A DNA stretch of 64,000 bases from Microbacterium sp. ACRRU (lineage in GTDB: Bacteria > Actinomycetota > Actinomycetes > Actinomycetales > Microbacteriaceae), in assembly GCF_022346945.1 (NCBI RefSeq), contig NZ_JAKRNI010000011.1, positions 1 to 64,000 on the forward strand, written 5' to 3'. The notes under the pieces were generated by a model. It made no database searches, had not been told where the DNA came from, and saw nothing but the letters and a program-made list of their open reading frames with translations. The translations under genes and the position numbers were made by a program. This document shows, in pieces, positions 49,535 through 58,221 of the stretch. Position 1 is the first letter of the stretch. Each line of letters begins with the position of its first letter.

Positions 49535-50670
49535 TGGCCGAGGTCACCCCCGTACCCCTGTCCGGCTTGACGACGCTGCGGACGGGTGGACTCCCGGCGC
49601 GCGCCATCGAAGCGCGGACGTCCGACGAGCTCGTCACCGTCCTGCGCGACGTGTGGGCGACGGGTGAGCCGTGGCTCGTCGTGGGGGGCGGCTCGAACCT
49701 GTTCGTCGGCGACGAGCCCTTCGACGGCACGGTCGTGCTCGTGCGCACGTCGGGGATCGAGGAGCTTCCCGGGTCGCGCGCGGACACGGTGCGCCTGCGC
49801 GTCCAGGCGGGCCACGATTGGGACGCTCTCGTCGCCGAGACGGTCGACCGCGGTCTCGCGGGCATCGAGGCGATGTCGGGCATTCCGGGAACGGTCGGCG
49901 CCGCGCCCGTGCAGAACATCGGGGCGTACGGTCAGGAGGTCGTGCAGACCCTCGTCGAGGTGGAGCTGCTGGACGAGTCCACCGGCGAGCTGTCGACGGT
50001 CCCGGCATCCGATCTGGGGCTGGGCTTTCGCACCTCGGTGCTGAAGCAGCACTACGGGTCGGTCGCCGAACGGCCCGCCGTCATCGTCTCGGTGACCCTC
50101 GAACTCGCGCGGGTCGGCGACGGTGAGCGTCCCATCGAGGGCGCTCAGCTGCGCGGAGCCCTCGGACTGGATGCCGACACGGCGGTGTCGCTGCGCTGGA
50201 TCCGCGAGCACGTGCTGGCCACGCGCGCCCGAAAGGGCATGGTGCTCGACGACGAGGATCCGGACACCTGGAGCGCGGGGTCGTTCTTCCAGAACGCCAT
50301 CGTGTCCGAAGCGTTCGCGCGGACTCTGCCCGCCGAGTGTCCCCAGTGGCCGTTGTCGCCGGCGGTGGACCCGGTGACGGTGATCCCTCTGGCAGCGTTC
50401 GACGGCGTCGTGCCGCCGCCGACGGCGGAGCGCCGCGAGGTGAAGGTGAGCGCGGCGTGGCTCATCGAGCACGCGGGCCTGTCGCGCGGTTTCCGTTTCC
50501 CCCGCTCGCGCGCCGGTCTGTCGACCAAGCACACTCTCGCGCTGACGAACCGTGGCGAGGCGACCGCCGCCGAGATCGCCGAACTCGCGCGCTTCGTGCA
50601 GCAGCGCGTGCAGTCGGAGTTCGGTCTGCTCCTGCAGCCCGAGCCCGTCCTGGTGAACGTCGAGCTGTAG
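49534..50670 (+). CDS. murB: UDP-N-acetylmuramate dehydrogenase
   Basis: 378 aa FAD enzyme forming UDP-MurNAc in cell wall synthesis. FAD contacts in WLVVGGGSNLFVGDEPF (about 48-64) and SGIPGTVGAAPVQNIGAYGQ (about 114-133). The catalytic serine is in GSFFQNAIV (about 249) and the C-terminal glutamate region is AGLSTKHTLALTNRG. Last gene of the operon; a palindromic repeat follows 10 nt later. Confidence 0.93.
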   Translation: MAEVTPVPLSGLTTLRTGGLPARAIEARTSDELVTVLRDVWATGEPWLVVGGGSNLFVGDEPFDGTVVLVRTSGIEELPGSRADTVRLRVQAGHDWDALVAETVDRGLAGIEAMSGIPGTVGAAPVQNIGAYGQEVVQTLVEVELLDESTGELSTVPASDLGLGFRTSVLKQHYGSVAERPAVIVSVTLELARVGDGERPIEGAQLRGALGLDADTAVSLRWIREHVLATRARKGMVLDDEDPDTWSAGSFFQNAIVSEAFARTLPAECPQWPLSPAVDPVTVIPLAAFDGVVPPPTAERREVKVSAAWLIEHAGLSRGFRFPRSRAGLSTKHTLALTNRGEATAAEIAELARFVQQRVQSEFGLLLQPEPVLVNVEL

Positions 50671-50680
50671 CCCCTCCAGG

Positions 50681-50744
50681 GCGCGAGTCGCCAGGATTTG
50701 TCGCCTCGGCGCTCGCACGGGCGACAAAAGCTGGCGACTCACGC
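50681..50744. repeat. Palindromic repeat, copy 2
   Basis: Left arm at 50681-50704 and right arm at 50721-50744 are complementary at 21 of 24 positions (left core GTCGCCAGGATTTGTCGC). It is between convergent murB and DUF559 genes, and its right arm contains the DUF559 stop codon (50739-50741). Confidence 0.8.
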
Positions 50745-51623
50745 GAGGAGGAGGCGGCGGAGACGGGCGAGCAACACCTCGGGGGCGTCGAAGTCGCGGG
50801 CCGTCACCACCGTCACCCGGTAGCCGAGGGACTCCAGCTCGGCACGGCGGGACTGGTCGCGGCTCCACTGATCCGGATCGCGGTGGTAGTCGCCGTCGTA
50901 CTCGATGATGAGGCGGGCCTCCGGATAGAGCAGGTCGACGCGAGCGACGAAGCGGTGCCCGTCGAAGATCTCGACATTGGTCTCGGGCGTCGGAAGTCCC
51001 GCCTGGATCAGCAGGACGCGAAGCTCAGACTCCCGCGGCGACTCGGCCCGGTCGTCGGCGAAGTCGACGGCGAGCCGCCGCCGGCGAGATCCTCGCCCAC
51101 CCAGGAAGCGCAGATGCGTACGCTCGAGCTGCCCTCGCGTGGCGAGGGGCCGACGACGCGAGATCAGATGGTCCGAGATGGCGGTCAGCTGCCCGACGCT
51201 GAGGCTCTCGGCGAGCTCGGCCCACGTCCGAAGGGCGGATGTGCACCGGATGCCATCCACCTCCACGATGTCGTCCGGACCCACCGTCAGCGCGCGTCCC
51301 CTCGTTCCCGGACGACGGATGCGATTGCGCCCGCGGGGCACGCCGACCACCGGATGACTCCACGCCCGCGTGGCGACGGGCAGAGGCAGGGGCATCCCGA
51401 GAAGGACGGCCGCCGTCGATCCGCAGAAGAACGTATGGTCAGGCGCGGCGCGCTGGAGTGCGGCCAGCCGCTGCCGCTGCGTCGCTGACGCTTCGACGCG
51501 CACCCCCGTGTGCGGGCTCGTCCAGCGCGCTGACCGCAGGCTGCTGGGCGAGAGACCGGATGCCGAGCCCTCGGCGACGGTGAAAGCGGGAGCGGGGGCG
51601 ACGAGGTGGGGCGATATCGGCAT
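50739..51623 (-). CDS. DUF559 nuclease-fold protein with AbiEi-like N-terminus
   Basis: 294 aa. The C-terminal domain (about 200-290) is DUF559, a PD-(D/E)XK-type fold: RVDLLYPEARLIIEYDGDYH carries the D...E-x-D acidic residues, followed by RRAELESLGYRVTVVTARDF. The N-terminal two thirds resemble the winged-helix/nucleotidyl regions of AbiEi-like proteins. Very common in actinobacteria and of unknown role; it might be linked to Vsr-like repair or restriction. ATG 51623 preceded by GAGGAT. Flanked on both sides by copies of the palindromic repeat. Confidence 0.75.
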   Translation of the reverse strand: MPISPHLVAPAPAFTVAEGSASGLSPSSLRSARWTSPHTGVRVEASATQRQRLAALQRAAPDHTFFCGSTAAVLLGMPLPLPVATRAWSHPVVGVPRGRNRIRRPGTRGRALTVGPDDIVEVDGIRCTSALRTWAELAESLSVGQLTAISDHLISRRRPLATRGQLERTHLRFLGGRGSRRRRLAVDFADDRAESPRESELRVLLIQAGLPTPETNVEIFDGHRFVARVDLLYPEARLIIEYDGDYHRDPDQWSRDQSRRAELESLGYRVTVVTARDFDAPEVLLARLRRLLLA

Positions 51624-51694
51624 CCGCCGATCCTCGTGCCTCGTCGCCCCTCCCATTCGGGTCTCTCCCCAGGTGGAGGAGGGTCACCCCGTGT

Positions 51695-51750
51695 GAGTCG
51701 CCAAGATTTGTCGCCCGGGCTCCGCTCCGGGCGACAAATCTTGGCGACTC
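51695..51750. repeat. Palindromic repeat, copy 3
   Basis: Arms 51695-51718 and 51727-51750 form a perfect 24 bp inverted repeat with an 8 nt loop (core GTCGCCAAGATTTGTCGCCC). It lies 12 nt after the aminotransferase end on the minus strand and upstream of the DUF559 gene. Confidence 0.88.
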
Positions 51751-51761
51751 GCGCCCTGGGA

Positions 51762-52961
51762 CTAGGAGAAGAGGCGCTGGAGGCGGTGGATGCCCTCGAG
51801 GAGCTCCGCGTCGCCGAGGGCGTACGACAGGCGCAGGTAACCGCTCGGGCCGAAGGCCTCGCCGGGGACCACGGCGACCTCGGCCTTGTCGAGGATGAGG
51901 TCGGCGAGCTCGAGCGAGGTCGTGGGTGTCACGCCGTCCCACTCGCGGTTCAGGAGCCCCCGCACGTCGGGGTACACGTAGAAGGCGCCGAGCGGGTTGG
52001 GAACCTCGACCCCCTCGATCTTCGCCAGCTCCGAGACGATCAGGCGGCGGCGCCGGTCGAAGGCCTCGCGGAACTGCTCGGCCTCGTCCTGCGGGCCGTT
52101 GAGGGCCGCCGCCGCGGCGATCTGCGCGATGTTGTTGACGTTGCTCGACAGGTGCGACTGCAGATTGCCGGCGAGCTTCATGGCATCCGCGGGCCCTACC
52201 ATCCAGCCCACTCGCCACCCGGTCATCGCATACGTCTTGGCGACGCCGTTGACCAGCAGGGTCTGGCCGGCGAGCTCGGGCACCGCCTCGACGATCGAGA
52301 CCGCGCGGGCACCCTCGTACGTGAGGTTCTGGTAGATCTCGTCGGTGATCACCCAGATGCCGTGTTCGAGCGCCCAGCGGCCGATCTCGGCCGTCTCTTC
52401 GGGCGTGTAGACCGAGCCCGTGGGGTTCGAGGGCGAGACGAACACCAGCACGGTGGTCTTGTCGGTGCGGGCGGCCTCGAGCTGGGCGACGGTCACCTTG
52501 TAGTCCTGGTCGGCCCCGGCGAACACCTCGACGGGCACGCCGTCGGCGAGCGCGATCGCCTCGGGGTACGTCGTCCAGTAGGGCGCAGGGAGCAGCACCT
52601 CGTCGCCGGGGTTCACCACGGTCTGGAAGGCCTGGTAGACGGCCTGCTTGCCGCCGTTGGTGACGATAACCTGCGACGCCGGGACCTCCAGGCCGGAGTC
52701 GCGTCGCGTCTTGGCCACGATCGCCTCGCGCAGCACCGGAAGGCCGGCGGCGGGGGTGTACCGGAAGTTCGCGGGGTCGCGCAGCGCCTCGGCCGCGGCA
52801 TCCACGACGAACTGCGGGGTGGCGAAATCGGGCTCGCCGGCCGCATAGGAGATGACGGGACGGCCGGCGGCCTTGAGGGCCTTGGCCTTGGCGTCGACCT
52901 TCAGGGTCGCGGATTCGGCGATGGCGGAGAGCTTGCGGGAGAGCGGAGCGCGGTCGGTCAC
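51762..52961 (-). CDS. aspC: Aspartate-type aminotransferase (class I)
   Basis: 399 aa PLP enzyme. [18 protein letters not shown] near the N-terminus, [25 protein letters not shown] and the PLP lysine in [16 protein letters not shown] (about 245) are typical of aspartate aminotransferase subfamily I-gamma. GTG 52961 with TAGGCT 7 nt upstream is used; an upstream ATG in frame would be inside the promoter. Confidence 0.88.
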   Translation of the reverse strand: MTDRAPLSRKLSAIAESATLKVDAKAKALKAAGRPVISYAAGEPDFATPQFVVDAAAEALRDPANFRYTPAAGLPVLREAIVAKTRRDSGLEVPASQVIVTNGGKQAVYQAFQTVVNPGDEVLLPAPYWTTYPEAIALADGVPVEVFAGADQDYKVTVAQLEAARTDKTTVLVFVSPSNPTGSVYTPEETAEIGRWALEHGIWVITDEIYQNLTYEGARAVSIVEAVPELAGQTLLVNGVAKTYAMTGWRVGWMVGPADAMKLAGNLQSHLSSNVNNIAQIAAAAALNGPQDEAEQFREAFDRRRRLIVSELAKIEGVEVPNPLGAFYVYPDVRGLLNREWDGVTPTTSLELADLILDKAEVAVVPGEAFGPSGYLRLSYALGDAELLEGIHRLQRLFS

Positions 52962-52968
52962 GGCACAG

Positions 52969-52974
52969 AGCCTA
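52969..52974 (-). promoter_or_regulatory. -10 box of the aminotransferase gene (leaderless)
   Basis: Minus-strand TAGGCT, seven nt (CTGTGCC), GTG 52961. Confidence 0.55.
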
Positions 52975-53024
52975 CTCGGCACGCCCGGGATGCCGCGGGC
53001 CCCGCGTCGGCGCGGACGCCGGTG

Positions 53025-53348
53025 TCACACGGTCGAGCCGACCAGCACCCACAGCATCGGCAGGACGAGGAGAACGCCGAGCCCCAGCCCGATGATCGAC
53101 AGGACGGGGTTCCGGTGCTGCCGCACACGAAGGACAATGCCGATCACCCCGATGACGACGGCGACGCCCCCGAGGAACGCCATGATCGGCAGCAGCACGA
53201 TTCCGAGCCACCAGATGGCGTTCATCTCGGGGGAGAGGCCGATGAGGAAGATCATCAGCGCCGGCAGCAGGATGAGCGCCGCGAGGATGATCGCGACGAT
53301 CCCGAGGGCGTCGGTCGCGCGCCGACCGGCGGGGGAGACGGATGCCAT
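53025..53348 (-). CDS. Small membrane protein, 107 aa
   Basis: Three or four predicted helices (DALGIVAIILAALILLPALM, IWWLGIVLLPIMAFLGGVAV, IIGLGLGVLLVLPMLWVLV). No family recognised. ATG 53348 with TACCGT and six nt before it, which excludes the longer in-frame start at 53375. Confidence 0.65.
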   Translation of the reverse strand: MASVSPAGRRATDALGIVAIILAALILLPALMIFLIGLSPEMNAIWWLGIVLLPIMAFLGGVAVVIGVIGIVLRVRQHRNPVLSIIGLGLGVLLVLPMLWVLVGSTV

Positions 53349-53354
53349 GCGCTC

Positions 53355-53360
53355 ACGGTA
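53355..53360 (-). promoter_or_regulatory. -10 box of the small membrane protein gene (leaderless)
   Basis: Minus-strand TACCGT, six nt (GAGCGC), ATG 53348. Confidence 0.5.
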
Positions 53361-53378
53361 GCGCGTGGCGGACACGAG

Positions 53379-53411
53379 CGAGGGGCCGGAGCGCTGAGCC
53401 CCGGCCCCTCG
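53379..53411 (-). terminator. Hairpin after aceB
   Basis: CGAGGGGCCGG (53379-53389) and CCGGCCCCTCG (53401-53411) form an 11 bp stem with an 11 nt loop, 10 nt after the aceB stop. There is no T tract, so it is a hairpin-only terminator candidate. Confidence 0.6.
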
Positions 53412-53421
53412 TGGAATCCGG

Positions 53422-55080
53422 TCAGTCCAGGTGCTTCGCGTACGCCGGGAGCGTCAGGAAGGACGGGAACTCGTCGCGCAGCGCCACCTCGCGGAACACG
53501 TCGGCGGCGTCTTCGAAGCGGTCGCCCTCGAAGCGGGTCACCTCGGACAGCACGTCGCCGAGCAGCCCCTCGACGTACTCGCGCGTGATGCGCGTGCCGT
53601 CGTCGGTCGAGCGGTCCTGGTGGATCCACTGCCAGATCTGCGAGCGCGAGATCTCCGCGGTCGCGGCGTCCTCCATGAGGTCGTCGATCGCGACGGCCCC
53701 GAGGCCCCGCAGCCACGCCTCGATGTAGCGGATCGCCACCGAGACGTTGCCGCGCACCCCGCCCGCGGTGATCGGCAGGCCGATCCGCAGGTCGAGCAGC
53801 TGCTCGGCTCGCACCTCGACGTCCTCGCGCAGCCGGTCGAGCTGGTTGTCGCGGTCGCCGAGCACCGCGTCGAACTCGGCGAGGGCCACCGGGATCAGGT
53901 CGGGGTGGGCCACCCACGTGCCGTCGAAGCCGTCGCCGGCCTCGCGCCGCTTGTCGGCGGCGACCTTCTCGAACGCGGCCTCGGTCACCTCGGGCTTCCG
54001 GCGGTTGGGGATGAACGCGCTCATGCCGCCGATCGCGTAGGCGCCGCGCTTGTGGCACGTGCGCACGAGCAGCTCGGTGTAGGCCCGCATGAACGGAACC
54101 GTCATCGTGACCTCGCTCCGGTCGGGCAGCACGAACCGTGCTCCGCGACCGCGGTAGGTCTTGATGATCGAGAAGATGTAGTCCCAGCGGCCGGCGTTCA
54201 GTCCCGCGCAGTGGTCGCGGAGGGCGAAGAGGATCTCCTCCATCTCGAACGCCGCGGGCAGCGTCTCGATCAGCACCGTCGCCCGGATCGTGCCGTGGGC
54301 GAGGCCGAGGCGCTCCTCGGTGAAGGAGAACACGTCATCCCACAGCCGTGCCTCGTCGGCGGACTCGATCTTCGGCAGGTAGAAGTACGGTCCCCGGCCC
54401 GCCGCGATCAGCGCGTGCGCGTTGTGGAAGACGTACAGGCCGTAGTCCACGAGGGACCCGGATGCCGCCAGCTCCCGGCCCGCGCGGTCGATCACCGTGA
54501 TGTGCTTCTCGGGCAGGTGCCATCCGCGCGGGCGCATCACGATCGTGGGCGTGCGCTCGGCGGTGACCCGGTACTCCTTGCCCTCGGGGCTGGTGTAGCT
54601 CAGCTGCCCGCGGATCGCGTCGAACAGCGAGAGCTGGCCCCCGATGACGTTGCGCCACGTGGGGGAGGTGGCATCCTCCTGGTCGGCCAGCCAGACCCGC
54701 GCGCCGGAGTTCAGCGCGTTGATGGTCATCTTGGGGTCGGTCGGACCGGTGATCTCGACGCGGCGGTCCTCGAGTCCGGGGCCGGCACCGGCCACCTGCC
54801 ACGACGGGTCCTCGCGGATGTGCGCCGTCTCGGAGCGGAAGTGGGGGTCGTGTCCGTTGCCGATCTCGAACCGTCCGCGCAGGCGGGCGGCGAGCCGGTC
54901 GTGGCGGCGGCGGCCGAAGCGGTCGTGCAGCTCGGTGAGGAACGCGAGGGCCGCAGGGGTGAGGATCTCGCCGTCGCGCCCCTCGAGAGGGCGCTCGATC
55001 CGCAGGTGCGGCGCGGTCGCGGATGCCGCGGGCGCGGGGTTCCGTCGATCGGTGGTGGGCGGGGGTTCGATGAGGGTCAT
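53422..55080 (-). CDS. aceB: Malate synthase (glyoxylate shunt)
   Basis: 552 aa, malate synthase A type. MTINALNSGARVWLADQEDA near 130-150, catalytic VLIETLPAAFEMEEILFALR with Glu, GRWDYIFSIIKTYR and GMSAFIPNRRKPEV are family motifs. It condenses glyoxylate with acetyl-CoA. It lies downstream of aceA on the same strand with a large inverted repeat between, and is probably controlled with it by RamB. Confidence 0.92.
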   Translation of the reverse strand: MTLIEPPPTTDRRNPAPAASATAPHLRIERPLEGRDGEILTPAALAFLTELHDRFGRRRHDRLAARLRGRFEIGNGHDPHFRSETAHIREDPSWQVAGAGPGLEDRRVEITGPTDPKMTINALNSGARVWLADQEDATSPTWRNVIGGQLSLFDAIRGQLSYTSPEGKEYRVTAERTPTIVMRPRGWHLPEKHITVIDRAGRELAASGSLVDYGLYVFHNAHALIAAGRGPYFYLPKIESADEARLWDDVFSFTEERLGLAHGTIRATVLIETLPAAFEMEEILFALRDHCAGLNAGRWDYIFSIIKTYRGRGARFVLPDRSEVTMTVPFMRAYTELLVRTCHKRGAYAIGGMSAFIPNRRKPEVTEAAFEKVAADKRREAGDGFDGTWVAHPDLIPVALAEFDAVLGDRDNQLDRLREDVEVRAEQLLDLRIGLPITAGGVRGNVSVAIRYIEAWLRGLGAVAIDDLMEDAATAEISRSQIWQWIHQDRSTDDGTRITREYVEGLLGDVLSEVTRFEGDRFEDAADVFREVALRDEFPSFLTLPAYAKHLD

Positions 55081-55105
55081 GATCGTCGCTTTCGTGTGGG
55101 CCTCG

Positions 55106-55156
55106 GTGTCCACGACACGCGGGCGGAAGATCCTGGCATCCGCGTGTCGTGGACAC
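55106..55156. repeat. 17 bp inverted repeat between aceA and aceB
   Basis: GTGTCCACGACACGCGG (55106-55122) and its exact complement (55140-55156) flank a 17 nt spacer. No T tract. As an RNA it forms a stable hairpin that could attenuate or process the aceA-aceB transcript. Confidence 0.7.
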
Positions 55157-55175
55157 TCGATGAGCAGAGAGGGGG

Positions 55176-56492
55176 TCAGTGGAACTGCGCGGCTTCGGTG
55201 GAGCCGGCGAGGGCGAGCGTGGCGCTGTCGGGGTTGAGCGCGGTCGAGACGACGTCGAAGTAGCCGGTGCCCGCCTCGCGCTGGTGCTTGGTGGCGGTGT
55301 AGCCGACGGCCTCGGCGGCGAACTCGGCCTCCTGCAGCTCGACGTACGCGCTCATGGCGCGTTCGGCGTAGCCGCGGGCGAGGTTGAACATGGAGTGGTT
55401 CACGGCGTGGAAGCCCGCGAGGGTGATGAACTGGAACGCGTACCCCAGGGCGGCGAGGTCCGCCTGGAACGTCGCGATCTGCGCGTCGTCGAGGTGACGC
55501 TTCCAGTTGAAGCTCGGCGAGCAGTTGTAGGCGAGGAGCTTGCCCGGGTAGCGGGCGTGGATCGCCTCGGCGAAGGCGCGGGCGAGCTCGATGTCGGGCT
55601 CGCCGGTCTCGACCCAGATGAGGTCGGCGTAGGGGGCGAACGCGAGTCCGCGCGAGATGACGGCATCCAGGCCCGGACGCACCCGGTAGAAGCCCTCGCT
55701 GGTGCGCTCGCCGGTGAGGAACTCCGCGTCGCGCGGGTCGACGTCGCTGGTGAGCAGGTCGGCGGCGAGGGCGTCGGTGCGCGCGATGATGACCGTCGGC
55801 ACTCCCGCGACGTCGGCGGCGAGCCGCGCGGCGTTGAGGGTGCGGATGTGCTGCTGCGTCGGAACGAGGACCTTGCCGCCGAGGTGCCCGCACTTCTTCT
55901 CGCTCGCGAGCTGGTCTTCCCAGTGGATGCCGGCGGCCCCCGCCGCAATCAGCGACTGCGCCAGTTCGTAGGCGTTCAGCGGTCCGCCGAATCCGGCCTC
56001 GGCGTCCGCCACGATCGGGGCGAGCCAGTCCCGCGTGACCTCGCCCTCGGCGCGTTCGATCTGGTCCTGCCGCAGCAGCGCGTTGTTGATGCGTCGCACG
56101 ACGGCCGGCACCGAGTTGGCGGGGTACAGGCTCTGATCGGGGTAGGTCTGCCCGGCGAGGTTGCCGTCGGCGGCGACCTGCCAGCCCGAGAGGTAGATGG
56201 CCTTCAGGCCCGCGCGCACCTGCTGCACGGCCTGGCCGCCGGTGTAGGCGCCGAGCGCACGGACGTACTCCTCGGTGTGGAGCAGGTTCCAGAGGTTCTC
56301 GGCCCCGCGGCGGGCGAGGGTCGACTCCTCGCGGACGCTCCCGCGGAGGCGGACGACGTCCTCGGCCGAGTAGGTGCGCTCGATGCCGTCCCAGCGGGGG
56401 TCGTTCTCCCACGAGGCCCGGATCTCATCGGCGGTCTCGGTCTGGTCGCCGGGGCGCAGGGGCTGCGAGGCGGGGGTGGCCTGGATCGTCAT
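55176..56492 (-). CDS. aceA: Isocitrate lyase
   Basis: 438 aa, first enzyme of the glyoxylate shunt. The catalytic cysteine loop is KKCGHLGGK (about 200-208), preceded by [24 protein letters not shown] is also typical. AAGGAGGACGAC precedes ATG 56492. The open frame extends upstream across the ramB gene but is not coding. Divergent from ramB. Confidence 0.95.
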   Translation of the reverse strand: MTIQATPASQPLRPGDQTETADEIRASWENDPRWDGIERTYSAEDVVRLRGSVREESTLARRGAENLWNLLHTEEYVRALGAYTGGQAVQQVRAGLKAIYLSGWQVAADGNLAGQTYPDQSLYPANSVPAVVRRINNALLRQDQIERAEGEVTRDWLAPIVADAEAGFGGPLNAYELAQSLIAAGAAGIHWEDQLASEKKCGHLGGKVLVPTQQHIRTLNAARLAADVAGVPTVIIARTDALAADLLTSDVDPRDAEFLTGERTSEGFYRVRPGLDAVISRGLAFAPYADLIWVETGEPDIELARAFAEAIHARYPGKLLAYNCSPSFNWKRHLDDAQIATFQADLAALGYAFQFITLAGFHAVNHSMFNLARGYAERAMSAYVELQEAEFAAEAVGYTATKHQREAGTGYFDVVSTALNPDSATLALAGSTEAAQFH

Positions 56493-56528
56493 GTCGTCCT
56501 CCTTCGGGTGCGGGGCGTCGGTGCCCGT

Positions 56529-56559
56529 GAGACCACTGTCTGCGAAGAATGCAGGTCTC
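56529..56559. promoter_or_regulatory. Nested palindrome in the aceA-ramB intergenic region
   Basis: CTGC and GCAG (56540-56554) with a 7 nt centre are nested inside GAGACC (56529-56534) and GGTCTC (56554-56559). AAGTTTG (56579-56585) downstream is close to half of the RamB site AAAGTTTGCAAA known from Corynebacterium. These are the likely RamB and self-control sites. Confidence 0.45.
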
Positions 56560-56618
56560 CTCAACAAAATCACCTGTGAAGTTTGGCCGTTCTTCCGTTC
56601 TGGTGAGATCATCGCGTC

Positions 56619-58094
56619 ATGGACACCGGTGTCTCCCTGACAGCCCCCTCCGCGGCATCCGACGATGAGGGCGTGGACACGCTCACGATCGGCAAACGCA
56701 TCCGGCAGCTGCGCACGGCGCGCGGCTTGACGCTGGACGAGCTCGCCGCAGCGGTCGGCCGTGCGCCGAGTCAGATGTCGATGATCGAGAACGGTCGTCG
56801 CGAGGCGAAGCTGACTTTGCTGCAGGCGATCGCGCGCGCGCTCGGGACGGGCCTGGACGCCCTCCTGGATGCCGAGCCCCTCGACGAACGCGCCTCCCTC
56901 GAGATCGCCGTCGAGCGCGCGATGCGCGGGTCGACGTTCCAGGCGCTCGGCATCACGCCGTTCCGCGTCGGCAAGACCGTCCCCGACGAGGCGCTCGCGG
57001 CGATGCTCGCGCTGCAGGCCGAGATCGAGCGGCTGCGCGACGAACGCTCCGCCACGCCCGAGGAGGCGCGACGAGCCAACGTGGCGCTGCGCCGGCTCAT
57101 GCGCACGCAGGACAACCACTTCCCGGAGCTCGAGCGCACGGCATCCGAGATCCTCGCCGCGGTCGATCATCCCGGCGGGCCTCTGACGCAGCGGGCCGCG
57201 AGCGACATCGCCGCCTACCTGGGGTTCTCGCTGCACTACGTGCCCGACCTGCCGCAGACGACCCGCAGCATCGCCGACGTGAAGAACGGGCGCCTGTACC
57301 TGTCGACCCGCGTCGCGAAGGGCGACCCCCGGGCGTCGGTGCTGCAGGCGTTGTCCAGCCGCATGCTCGGGCACACCGAGCCGACGAGCTACGGCGAGTT
57401 CCTCCGGCAGCGCGTCGAGACGAACTACCTCACCGGTGCGCTCCTCATGCCCGAGGCGCACGTCGTCGCCGCGCTCAGGGATGCCAAGGCCCGCCGCGCC
57501 CTCAGCATCGAGGACCTCCGCGACGCCTACTCGGTGTCGTACGAGACCGCCGCGCACCGGTTCACCAATCTCGCGACGGTGCATCTCGGCATCCCGGTGC
57601 ACTTCTTGAAGGTGCACGAGTCGGGGACGATCACGAAGGCGTACGAGAACGACGACGTGAACTTCCCGACGGATCGGCTGGGGTCGATCGAGGGGCAGAT
57701 GTGCTGCCGCCGCTGGACGAGCCGCGTCGTCTTCGACGAGGACGACCGCTTCAACCCCTACTACCAGTACACCGACACCGGCAACGGCACGTACTGGTGC
57801 ACCGCGCGCGTGGAGCAGTCCAGCGAGGGCGCGCACTCGGTGAGCGTCGGGGTGCGGTTCGACGACACGAAGTGGTTCCGGGGGCGCGACACCCCCAACC
57901 GCGGCGTTTCGCGGCACGCGGTCGAGGTGTGCTGCCGCCGTCCGCCCGCGGAGCTCGAGGCCGCGTGGCGCGACAACGCGTGGCCGAACGTCCGCACGCC
58001 GCGCACCCTGCTCGCGACCCTGCCGACGGGCGCGTTCCCCGGCGTCGACACGACCGAGGTGTACGAGTTCCTGGAGGCGCACGCGCCGCGATGA
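56619..58094 (+). CDS. ramB: RamB-type regulator of acetate/glyoxylate metabolism
   Basis: 491 aa. The N-terminal HTH XRE domain (about 23-78) includes [20 protein letters not shown]. The long C-terminal region carries a short-chain/IrrE-type segment ([20 protein letters not shown]) and a cysteine pair MCCRRW typical of RamB. In Corynebacterium RamB represses aceA and aceB in the presence of glucose; the divergent aceA supports the same role here. Start ATG 56619 has no clear ribosome binding site and may be leaderless or weak. Confidence 0.86.
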   Translation: MDTGVSLTAPSAASDDEGVDTLTIGKRIRQLRTARGLTLDELAAAVGRAPSQMSMIENGRREAKLTLLQAIARALGTGLDALLDAEPLDERASLEIAVERAMRGSTFQALGITPFRVGKTVPDEALAAMLALQAEIERLRDERSATPEEARRANVALRRLMRTQDNHFPELERTASEILAAVDHPGGPLTQRAASDIAAYLGFSLHYVPDLPQTTRSIADVKNGRLYLSTRVAKGDPRASVLQALSSRMLGHTEPTSYGEFLRQRVETNYLTGALLMPEAHVVAALRDAKARRALSIEDLRDAYSVSYETAAHRFTNLATVHLGIPVHFLKVHESGTITKAYENDDVNFPTDRLGSIEGQMCCRRWTSRVVFDEDDRFNPYYQYTDTGNGTYWCTARVEQSSEGAHSVSVGVRFDDTKWFRGRDTPNRGVSRHAVEVCCRRPPAELEAAWRDNAWPNVRTPRTLLATLPTGAFPGVDTTEVYEFLEAHAPR

Positions 58095-58140
58095 GGCGAG
58101 CCCGTCGCCAACGTACGAGCTGGCGGGGCGGGACGCGGGG

Positions 58141-58168
58141 TTGTGTAAAAACCACGCGGGTGTAAGGT
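58141..58168 (+). promoter_or_regulatory. Promoter of the secreted glycoamylase-like gene
   Basis: TTGTGT (58141-58146), 16 nt, TAAGGT (58163-58168). The region holds an inverted repeat AAAACC/GGTTTT (58148-58153 and 58166-58171) and a GTGTAA direct repeat 17 bp apart overlapping both boxes, good candidates for a repressor site. Confidence 0.5.
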
Positions 58169-58180
58169 TTTGTGCACCGA

Positions 58181-58198
58181 GCTCCGTCCCCCCGGAGC
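58181..58198 (+). promoter_or_regulatory. 5' leader hairpin
   Basis: GCTCCG (58181-58186) and CGGAGC (58193-58198) in the leader of the secreted enzyme gene, followed by GCGCTTT. It lies about 10 nt before the GAGGAGAG ribosome binding site. Confidence 0.45.
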
Positions 58199-58221
58199 GC
58201 TTTCGATGAGGAGAGCCCGTC

